Part shown: piece after piece, positions 12,560 through 23,500 of the stretch
How positions within the stretch are numbered: the first letter of the stretch is position 1
Layout: every line of letters starts with the position of its first letter
Assembly: GCA_964035545.1 (NCBI GenBank)
Contig: OZ037769.1
Span: forward strand, 9,091,429-9,155,428
Reading direction: 5' to 3'
DNA length: 64,000 nucleotides
Source of the DNA: Bugula neritina
Lineage: Eukaryota; Bryozoa; Gymnolaemata; Cheilostomatida; Bugulidae
Position numbers and translations under genes: made by a program
The notes under the pieces: generated by a model
The model's database searches: none
What the model saw: only the letters and a program-made list of their open reading frames with translations
What the model was told of the DNA's origin: nothing

Positions 12560-15419
12560 CTATCTCTCATCTTTTATGGTAACGTGTATTCTACTGAATA
12601 TCAGAGCCTGTGCTTCTATGCATGGTACGAGGAAGCAGTTGATGTATGTACTGTAGAACCTGTAATTTATAAAACCAAAGCTACTATTTGCAGTTAATAA
12701 TTTCTGACACCATACTATTGTATAATTAAAAAAAAGCATCCAGATGTACCGCAAGTATGACAGAAAGGTAGATAAAGTGCTACTCTGTATCTCACAGATC
12801 CCATTCTCATAAAATAGAGTAGGTCACTAGAAGGGCTTGAACCCCTGTTTTGTGGCTTATGTATGTGTTTATAGGGCCAAAATCGACTAGTTTAACAGAA
12901 CCGAGACTTAAATCTGATATTCTACTATGTCACGAATTTAGGTTTTGAAACCCGTAGCTTAGTGAGATGTGGAGGGAGCATTGTATCAACAAGCAACTCA
13001 AAACTTCCATGCAGGCAAGAGATTTATGCATTGGGAATACATGAAATAATTTTGTGGATATTTTAATATAGCTTATTAACATATCATAAAAACGTTAGTA
13101 TTTCTTACCTCTGAGCACACTCCATGTTGATCTTCACAACCTTGTAGCAGGGAGTTATATGCCAGATGTGAGTGAAACTGATACAGGCAAACACACAACC
13201 CCACCACAGTGCCATTGGAATAGCACACACATAAGTTAGTATCATATAGCATAGTCTTTTCCCACCTGCAATAAAATAATAGTATATACATCATGTGTCC
13301 ATTTGTTACCCTACATACAATACATAGTTTAATTCATCTTTCACTCTCACCTGTGAAACATTTGAAGGCCCATGTCCAGACACAGTCTGCTGAATGAGCC
13401 CCTTCAGGCTCCCCGATGACGTCATCATATAGTACCTTCAATCAAAGAGAGTTTTATGTCATTCGAATTATTGTACAAGCTTTGTTTCTGCTTTAAATCC
13501 GTATATCAAAATACTATATTTCGTATTTGAAACTTGAAAATGTCTATAATGTTTATAATATTTAAAATTTCAACGTTGTTCTTCAGTATGTTATTAAAAC
13601 TATAACCATGCTTTGGACAAATAAGCTAAGTTTTTCTGTAGCTTTATAAGATATAAATTAACCCCTTTTCAAAACTATTACTTGTTTTTAATTTCTGATT
13701 CCGATTTTGTACTTTCTACAAGCCCAAGACCCAACATTCTCTGTCAATTAACTATTATTATATGTATTACATATATAATGTATAGTATTATATAATGTAC
13801 TTATTACTATAAGTCAATTGGCAAACTAATTGTATATAATATATAAACATATGTTGATTGTAAACACATGTAATTTATATTATTAATACATCATATATTC
13901 ATATATATTACTGTATATTGTACACACACACACACGCACACGCGCGCGCGCACACACACACCCACGCTTTTGTTTAGAAGTGTATTTTGTCAGCTTATTT
14001 TAAAGTGGTAGTAGCGTCTGTGAAGTATTGAAGTAATGCAGTGATGATAGACTAGTGATACTAGCAGATCAATAGAAATGTAGTATTTTGGTAACTTGGT
14101 GACATAATATGATTGCCCAACAGATCTTTACAATATAATAGTGACCAGGTAGAATCACTTTGTTTCCATTGCCTGTTTGGGAACAGTTTGGGAACAGAAT
14201 AAAACCACAACCATAAGTTAATATAGACCCAACTACAAATCCATCAAAGGAGCATTCATACAGATCCAGTGGAAACACAGTGCCTGTGATCATTAAGAAT
14301 TATGTAGTTATTTTGTAGTAATAATAAGCTAGTGCAAGGTAGTGTGGTAGTGTGGTAGTGGTTATCCACAAATTAGCATGTCAAATGCAAGTTTACAAGT
14401 GTGATAATGTAAAGTATCAGTGAATATGAAATAGAAACTTGCATTACGGAATTATATTATATATATGCCTACTATAGGCCTACTGTGTGAATTGTACTGT
14501 GTGAATTATACTGTGTGAATGGTACTGTGTGAATTGTTCATATGGTGTGTATAATTAGCAATTTCCATAGTTGCTTGAATGTTTAAGCTAAATTAGCAGT
14601 TTTACAATGACTACTTTAGCTGTTTAGTGCCCAACACAAACTCCATTATCTGTTTAACTAAATATTTATACTCGGTGACTTATTGTTAATTCACTAAAAA
14701 GCCTGGTGGTGTCTGCCAATGCTTTGTTTACTATGAAGCATGATGCACTCAAGTTAAACATATCACTGAACATATTTATTTGATGCAAAACAATGTTTTT
14801 AAAGCTAAAATAAGATGTAAACAGTTTTTGAGAAAAAGTGAACTATAGATATCCCACCGTTTTGGACAAAATGTGAATTAACACACATATAAGTATATGT
14901 ATGTTAGAGAAGTTGTGAATACAGTACACTTCTACAGCAATAAACTGCAGCAAATTAAGAGTCATGAATCTTGCAAAAACTATAGAACCTTGTTATACAA
15001 GGTAAAGCAGATTATTTTTTCATTAATCTGTTTTCAGTAATCGAATTTGTAATTATATTGCTATTAAAATAGTTCATGTAAGCAAAACCAAGCGTTAATT
15101 TTCTTGCTGTTTAATTTAGCAAATTCACTCCAAACTCTGTAAAACTATGTATATATTTAATAAAAAGTCAGCCAACAATTTGTTATAGTAGGCCTATTAT
15201 TTGCTCATTACGGATGTCAGTGATTCGAATTTCAAAGGACAAAATTGAACTGTCACCCAAAAGCTTTTAAAAATAAACATCATAGATTATATATCAACGA
15301 TTGCTTACAGCGATGTGACCATTTAAATCATTTGGATCCCTGTTGATTAAGTCAATTTGTCCTGGATCTACACCATCTCTTTCAGTTCTATTCACATTCA
15401 TATTTCCATCATCAGCCAT
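12560..15419 (-). CDS. Caveolin, tandem copy 2
   Basis: This is the second complete caveolin gene, in the same orientation and with the same four-exon structure. Minus-strand exons are 15419-15309, 13435-13351, 13265-13109 and 12659-12560, giving 150 residues plus a TAG stop with all phases consistent. The N-terminus (MADDGNMNVNRTERDG) differs from copy 1 but reaches the same block, here NRDPNDLNGHI. YDDVIGEPEGAHS follows, then GGKRLCYMILTYV, the membrane hairpin and CISFTHIWHITPCYK. Exons 2 and 3 encode the same protein segment as copy 1 apart from the first residue (V versus I). Exon 4 gives a distinct tail ending VTIKDER. Intron 1 is long, about 1.9 kb, and carries a CA/CG microsatellite and a 14-bp tandem repeat. 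A possible non-coding first exon lies near 16019-16140. Confidence 0.93.
13922..13962. repeat. CA/CG dinucleotide microsatellite
   Basis: Alternating purine-pyrimidine tract in intron 1 of caveolin copy 2: CA repeats, a short CG run, then CA repeats. Such tracts are often length-polymorphic and can adopt Z-form DNA. No function is visible. Confidence 0.9.
14481..14536. repeat. 14-bp tandem repeat, 4 copies
   Basis: Four consecutive copies of a unit reading TACTGTGTGAATTG, with one or two changes between copies, in intron 1 of caveolin copy 2. This is a short minisatellite with no coding potential. Confidence 0.85.
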
Positions 15420-16018
15420 AGTTGAATACTGTTAGCTAAATGCAATAGGCAATGGTCTCATAAATTGGCATCAAGTAATGACAGATTTCCTTATCTCTTT
15501 CTGGTTATGCAGGAAGACAAACTTATTGTACAACAGCAAGTATATTCAGCTATTTTTTAATGACAGTGGTGATCATTGTTAACAGGTGGCCAATTTAGAA
15601 ACTAGTTTTATTATATATTAGCAAATATTTAAACTTAGATTATTACTATACAAAGCTTGGAAAAAAATTGAGTAAATTTTAGTACACATTATCAATACAT
15701 CATATCTGTAGGTCAATTATTTTACACTATAATATTTGTAAATGGTAGACTTGCACCAAATTCTAAACTAATAAAGCATCAGATATAGGTTATGATCATT
15801 CTGCCTAGCATAGCAAATTTGTCTGAAATCTCAAATTACAGTTTCAAGACTCAGAAAGAATGTCGTCCACAAAGCACAAAGTATTGACTATCTAGTGACC
15901 ATGCTTACCATCACAAATGCAATTGTGCATTTCACTGCGACAGCTTAAGTACAATACTATTGCAAATTCTATTTTATCTTAGTAATAGATATATATTTAT
16001 ATTTACAAAAAAACTTAC

Positions 16019-16140
16019 CTGTTCAACAAGGAGTAAGCAGGCGGTAGATAGCTGTGCAAGTAGAGATGTTACTCTACTGACTACAGTGACAGATGACAAT
16101 GATAAGATACCTGATCCTTGTTAGAGCCTCTTCCATTCAG
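16019..16140 (-). other. Candidate 5'UTR exon of caveolin copy 2
   Basis: On the minus strand this stretch ends with a strong donor (GAACAG followed by GTAAGT) but has no useful open frame. Acceptor-like AG sites lie just upstream of the caveolin copy 2 start codon at 15419. A non-coding first exon spliced to the ATG exon would fit. The left edge is set by the donor; the right edge is only a guess. Confidence 0.35.
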
Positions 16141-16970
16141 CTTGTTCTCAAATGTTTGCACAAAACAAATAGCTATTCAGATTTCTCCCTATAATAAAGG
16201 GCGGCTAAATTGTTTTGTTGATAGAGCAGTATCTCCACTGTTGTGAGCAAAGTTTGATATGCTCTGTCTTAATGAGATAGAGCATTATCCCACTTGATTA
16301 GAATGTTTAGATTGTGCATTTTCAAAAGTGTTCTGGCGGTATTCATCTCACATTTGTGTCAAAAGACTGGAAGCACTACTTTAACATGTTTAGTACATTT
16401 TTAAATCTCAAGCGTTTTTATGTTGGCTTTCCAAAAAATGAAAATATGTTTTTTATATAATATATAGGTGCTCAAGTGCGTGTGTGTTATAGATAATATA
16501 TATTAGCTAAAAAGTTAAGAGCTTTATGCAGACAAAGTAATGTAGTATTGTAGGCCTTTGATCAATTACAAGATGTTATTAGAAATTTATTTCTCTCTCA
16601 AGCAACTAAAGCGCTACAAAATTGCTTCAATATCATTTCAACAATTTAAAGCTAGCCAAGATATGTGCAGGTTTAAAGATATTATAAGGTTCAATATTAA
16701 TTTGCAATTTTTAAAACCACGTCATAATTAAGCTGTACTCCAAAACAATGAGGGGGGGTAATGTCACAATAGAAGGTAAAGTAACTCCAAAAATATACAT
16801 ATAACATGCTCAGCAGCTGTTGTTCTGCAATGCATATTCACCATCAAATTGTAAACTTGTTGTGATTCAAGATAACTTAGTGACTGACTCAGTGAGTAAT
16901 CTAGAATAAGTGAAGCAGATAGTTGAAACTTGCTAAATTGGTACTAATTGTGATTCAGTACACATATGTG

Positions 16971-17160
16971 CAGTAGCAGTTGCACTAGTAGCAGTAGCAC
17001 TAGCAGTAGCACTAGCAGTAGCACTAGCAGTAGCACTAGCAGTAGCACTAGCAGTAGCACTAGTAGCACTAGCACTAGCAGTTGCACTAGTAGCACTAGC
17101 ACTAGCAGTTGCACTAGTAGCAGTAACACAAGTAGCACTAGCACTAGCAGTAGCACTAGT
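16971..17160. repeat. Hexanucleotide-type repeat (AGCAGT/AGCACT)n
   Basis: About 190 bases of AGCAGTAGCACT-like units with occasional AGTTGC variants. The plus strand reads as a serine/threonine-rich frame and the minus strand as a leucine/valine-rich one. Both are consequences of the repeat, with no domain either side, so I do not call a gene. Confidence 0.9.
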
Positions 17161-17550
17161 AATAGTACGCAGGGCAGTAGCTCAAGGGATAACGATGAGT
17201 TTGATTACAGCAGCATATCTTTGCTGTGGTTAGCTAATCTTTTAACCCTTTTGATTCAGTAAAGTTTTACTGAGAGTTGAGAGAGTATATTGATTGTATG
17301 TCATGCATTATTGTTAACGAAAGTAAAACAGAATAAAGCATATATCATAATAGTGAAAATAAGTATACAAAATTTACGAAATAGTGTGAGGTTTTTTTCA
17401 TCACGGATTTATTTTGCAGAGGCATTCATACACTTATTTCTATATCACAAATAAAACGTAGCCTAATCATTCAATACCACAATATCAATAATTATCATGT
17501 CACGTAGTGATCCGTGTACGAAGTCATTGATAAATCTTACTTAGGGCTGG

Positions 17551-20500
17551 TTATGTTAAGTTTTGTACGTTGGAATGAGCCCTAATCAACACTCTAACAC
17601 TTGAGGTAACAAGTATTAAAGCCTTATGCAAAGTAAATCCAGTGGAGAAAACAACTACGCTAAGGATAGCACTGAGATGGCATAATCTCGAGACAGAGTG
17701 ACTGGTTATGTGATTAGACTCCTTGTTAGCTTCATGCTGTCTACTACTCAGCCCATTCCAACCTTTGGCTGTAGAGTGTCTCTGCTTCTCTGCCTCCACA
17801 TTAATGATCACCAGATTCTCTTTCCAGTAGTAGTATGGCTCCAGGGGCAGACCTGTGAAGAATCAGTTCTCTCACAAACAAGGTAATAATGGTTACATTT
17901 TACAAGAACAGAGTTATATTTAAAATTCTAAGATTTGGAACACTGTCATTCCTCCACAGCTATGAGTTTTAGCTATTGATTAATATATTAATATATTGAA
18001 TTACTGATTTACAATTGTACTTGAAATATATTATGAGTATGTATTCATAATAGTCTCACTTGACCATCATCGGGTGACACTCACACAGGTGAAAGCAAAA
18101 TAACATTACCCTTTAGTAAATTACAATGTTTCAACATAATTATTTGCAAGTCTCACATAATAATTAACATGATCTACAACACACTATAAGCTGGTAGCAT
18201 GACATTAACCAGATTGACAAAACAAGTAATAAAGTGGAAAATCGTATTCTATGAATACAGTACATAAGCAACCATAAAGGTTTTCAAATAATTTAAAATA
18301 ATTATTCATATTTTGATATGTTGATTTCTAAAAATTATATCGCAACCATTTAATATTAGTGCATATTTTATATAGTTTAAAACATTTTTAAGCACAGGAA
18401 AGTATTGTTATTTCATCAAATGCATTAAACTCTAATTTTACTACAATATTTCTGAGTTTTACAGAAAAACCCACTCCAATCTTTGAGAGTTTTCAATGAG
18501 CATCACAATTGTTATGTAATGTTTACATAACTGGCCGCCAATAATAAACTTGGGAACTTGAATAATAAACTTGGCATATATGTACTTATACTGAGACTGC
18601 TTGCAGTTAGGAGGCCAAAGTCTCAACTTACCCATGGCTAGCTTCCAGTTAGTGCTCTCATTGGCTGGTGTGTCCCCATAGTTTACATAAGGCCAGTAGT
18701 CTCCCAAGCTTTTCAATACAGCTATAGACAATGGGAAACTTTCTCTTCTTGTGCTGTATGAAATGTTGTGTGTTGTTAAACACTCCTTCTCACACTCTTA
18801 AAATATGAAAAGAAAAATAATTTATTAACAAATAAAAGAGTCGCGTTGAAATATACCCAACATTACAATAGTTAAAGACCACTACGATAGTAAGACCAGC
18901 ATGAGTATTTAAATATCATGGACTTTTTATATCCGAAATGTTTGATCATCTTTTTAAAAAGCAAAACTATTCAACACTTATGCACATGAAACATACAACA
19001 CTACAATAGCTATACCATATGGTAATTAATAGGTATACTATATATGTAAAAATGTGCGAGTGTGTGTGAGTGTGTGTGTGGTTTTTTTTGTATTTTAAAT
19101 ATTCAGTGCTGGAACTCAATAGTAGATCTATTTCTTTCTTTTAGCATATAACTGTATACACTAAAAGTTATTTTAGTGAAAATATTTGTGGGTTCAAAGT
19201 AAGTAAGTTAATTTGGTGACGGAGCTTTACACTGCTATAATCGTAAAGTGTCTCTCACTATATGGCAGTGGTTCCCAACCTGGGGGGATTTCGCCCCTAG
19301 GGGGAAATTTGGACATTTTAGGGGGGGGAATTTGAATTTTGAAAAACTCACGCAATTCGTTGACGGTTTTTGAGCTCTTGCAAGTTACATGTATATGCAA
19401 TTATACATATCTATAAATCTTCATCTTAGTTCATCTATTTAACTAAACCATATTCTGCAATCTCAGTTTACTTCTACATGAATGCGTGTTTATTAATTAC
19501 TCTACCCTCAAAGAGAAAAAAACTGCCTTAACCTACAGAGTGGCTTAAAATGGGCCTGGTCAAACACAGAGCCAGGCTTAAAGGATTGCTCTATCTTAGT
19601 TTATTACAATCACATTATAATTATGAACTATAATCCAATGTGTATGCAAACAATTGTGACTTTGCAAAGGGATATATGCCTAGAAAACAGCTTTTCAAAA
19701 TTCCAATTTTGAGGGAGGTAAAATTTTCAGCCATGAAAAAGAATAGCCTAATACGTGACGTGTGAACGCCAGTAACTATGCTGCACGTGCTAACTATAAC
19801 GCTAGTATTCAAGGTTGCTGAGCGCAACATCAACCAATAACGCTCAAGCAGTTACAGTGCGCTATATAGGTCAGCTTTGGTGTGCCCGTAATATTGCACA
19901 ATCTGACCTAGTTTAGATCGATCGCAGGCATTCATCCTAAAGAATGCATGTTTTTGCAATGCTTTTTTCTATGTTTACAAGCAAAATATGGCCTAATGTT
20001 ATCACATACATGTTATTTAACATGTCAAAAAACTATAGATTGAGATAATTCACATTTGCACTTTTATAAATATACAAATTGCGAGCTGAAAGATCACATC
20101 TCACAGTCATATTTCTATAGTTATTCATTTGTATAGTCACGTGACCAGCAGGAATGCTGGCGCTGTTACGTCACATTTCCCAGCTCATTTCAAAATCGGC
20201 GTTTTGGCTGTTACCAATCTACACCCTCAACTTCAACTAACTTTTTCTACCTTTGGTCAAATGCTTTTTGTCAATGCATGCTTAGAAAAACACAATATTA
20301 TGTGTGTTTGACCTAAATGGCCGTTTATTAGACAAGATAGAGCAATCCTTTAAGCAAGCTGGCACAAAAGTCTCAAATAAAGCCATAACAACTGCTCTGT
20401 GTTTTATAAAATAAAAATAACGATAATATTACTATTATGATAATTATATTATATGCAAATATAAGAGAACAAAATATACATATTACATTGTATCATAATT

Positions 20501-23500
20501 ATATTCTCATTGGTAAGTCATAAAATATTTTTGATCTTTGAAAGGGGGGGGGGAATTAATAGTCAACATTTATGAAAGGGGGGAATAGTATGAAAAAGGT
20601 TGGGAACCACTGCTATATGGTGTCTAATGCTGTACTTGAATCACAATGTATCAAAATGTTCAACAAAAGAATTAAAGAGCTGTCTTTGCATCTTCACCTA
20701 CCTTCACCGTGTCTCAGCTTTACAGGGTCCAGGCAGCGTCTGATAGCCTTGGGTTCACAAATAGGAGTTGGGTCACTGCTCAGCCAATCATAATAGTGAA
20801 CACAGTTGCAAATGCTGACTTGCTTTCTCTTGATACACTCTTGATGACAGGAAGTGTTGACATCAGTAACGGAGACAGCACTATTATAACATTTAACAAT
20901 TTTGTGAACTTGCACATCACTTTGTCTAATACTTTGTAAATAGATATTGGTTTCACTTAATTAGTTGTGTAAAGCTGTTATAATGGGCAGATAACACCCA
21001 TACTAGTTACTTTATGCTACACCACTATTCATTAGTTGTTCGACCAAACACATGCTATAGAGCTGATTATATATACCTAAATTGTACTCAAACTACGCCT
21101 TGCATCATGTAGATTCAAACTAGTTCACATTCACAGCATATGTATGCATATAATAGGATTCTGCTCACAATCTCAGTGAGAAACTTTAGTCTGGAAATAC
21201 AAGATAATTAATTAATCAGTCAATTTGCTGAGTATGTAAGTCCAGAGGTATAAAAACTCTCTGCCAATGATTGATCAATTTGTAGATTGGTCATTTTAGA
21301 CAAGAACGTTTTGCATTATAATTTAGCTAATACATGGTTTAGTACATAAAGATATAAGAATTTTTTTAAAATATAATTTGTATTCTGTACATATATGTCT
21401 ACAATATCCTGCGATGGTATATTGTGTACTATAGGCCTACTCTCTCTTTATAATAATTTACAGCTACCTACTTAATACCAAGAGTAAACAAATCACTTAC
21501 TCCTGCTGCTTTGAAAAGTAAATGTTGTTCTTCCCTAAGCCAGCTTGGTGAACCATATCTCTGTTGATAACTCCAAGTCCATCTCTTTTTGGATCTATTG
21601 TCACCTAATCACAGTATTTAAGTTATTATCAGCAGCACTCTAGATCAGTAGCATTATATATATCAGCCATTTCCTGGGCCTGGTATTATATATCAGGTCA
21701 GGAGAATGGTTCAAGATTTAAGCTGCAAATATTTGTAGTACATCTAAGATCTGCAATATCTTCATGCTTTGCATTCACTGCAAAGTCACATAGGTTTACT
21801 GAACTGAAAGATGCATTTTCTCATATCCACATTAGCTTCATGACTGCAGTGAGAGTGGCTATACCTGACTGTAAATAGCTGAGAGAGGAAAGCTACAGCA
21901 CTGCATATAATTAATACTAGACTTGTGTTGTTTGTTTTTAGTTCTCTGTTGGTACTTTGTGTTTTTAATATATTTTTATATGTTCACTCCACGCTAAAAG
22001 AAGCATTGTACACTCTGTGGCTACCTGGCATAGTGCCAAGAGCACTATTTATCAATAATAATTTGCCTGTGCCTGGAACACCATGCCAATACAAATACTG
22101 GAGTACAAATATCAAAGTCAAATTAACTGCCAGCTCAGCACTCATTTTCACAAAAATAGGGAAAGAATGTTTAGAAATATGTGAAAAATTACTAACACCT
22201 TAACTATTAACTGACGACTTATCTAATTCCAAGTGATTAATCTATTAATTTCTAATCATTCTATTCCACACAATATCTGCACTGTAGCCTTTCTTATTCA
22301 CAGACATTGTGATTAGCTTTATAGTTACAACTTTTTGGTAAATTCATACAGGAAACTAAATGAGTAGAAACTTATGCTTATAACTTATGAGTAGACAAAA
22401 TTAAGTAGACATTGCATTAGTGGCACATCAATTCCTTAGTACAGCACAAAAGAAATAAACATAATGCTATCATAACAAGTATCATGTATTCTATACAAGC
22501 AGCATGTCTATTTATGCTTAAGATACTCACAGTGAAGCCTGCCACTGCAGACGTCTCCTCCAGATAAAGATATTCTTCTTGCTGTGCAGTCAGCCACAGT
22601 TCTAGCTTTTCCGCCTTTCTTCGGGACGGGGCAGTTGTCTTATTAGCAGGTTTGTTGTCAGGAGAAACACACTTGCCTAGGAAATGTAATTACACCATGC
22701 ATTGTGAATATATTTTGTGGTACACATGTGTACCTCAACTGCATATATGCTACTACATCATACTTGAATATTTTAATAACCAATGATATTCGAACTGCAA
22801 AATTTAATTTGATATGTATTCAGAGTGTAGAAGCATGTGCTTAATTTTCAGTGTTGTAGATAAACACTTTATATTACAGACCATGCAACACTAAAGTGGT
22901 AGTTGCATCCTGAACCAGATTGTCACATGCTATGACCGAGAAGGTATAGTAGCAACTGAAAATATTTGCTGCATATTACAATATTATTATTGTGTATTAT
23001 TATCAGGATCACTTGTGTAATACATTTGCCATAACATTTCAATAACATACATTATAAACAGATTATAGTAGGCCTCATTACATTAAAGCATTTTATGAAA
23101 TACAAAGCTATACAATCAACAGTATTATATAATTTGTCAAGTTAGCATGCATGCAGCTTAATGAAATTAAATGTTGTTTTTCCCAGATATAGTTTAATAA
23201 CATACAGAGAAGCACTACAAAGGGATAGTCAGCTCTAAATCTATTTATTGAGATGTTTTCTAAAAAAACAAGATTAAGTCAGGTCATTGCTACTTTTATT
23301 AGACCAATAACATTTTAAGCACAGTATGTTTTGTATGTTCAGCATGTCTTGCTGAAAACCGGCTTCTCAACCAGCATACTGGAGTTTGCCGAGTTGTATG
23401 TGCGACCAAATAAGCATATCCCTTCACATGTAAAATGGCATTCCTCCATCCCTATTACACATCATGGAAAATTTCCAAGCAAACAACATTTTTGTGCTAA

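Larger units (their letters stand above)
15420..17550. other. Spacer between caveolin copy 2 and the DEG/ENaC-like gene
   Basis: Apart from the candidate 5'UTR exon and the hexanucleotide repeat, nothing is recognisable. I searched the minus strand here for a missing second transmembrane exon of the DEG/ENaC-like gene and saw none. A minus-strand AATAAA at 17413-17408 lies about 140 bases past that gene's stop codon and could be its polyadenylation signal. Confidence 0.5.

Noticed and set aside
16966-17262. Serine/threonine-rich plus-strand frame as a mucin-like protein
   Set aside because: It is a direct product of the AGCAGT/AGCACT repeat, and the opposite strand gives an equally long Leu/Val frame.
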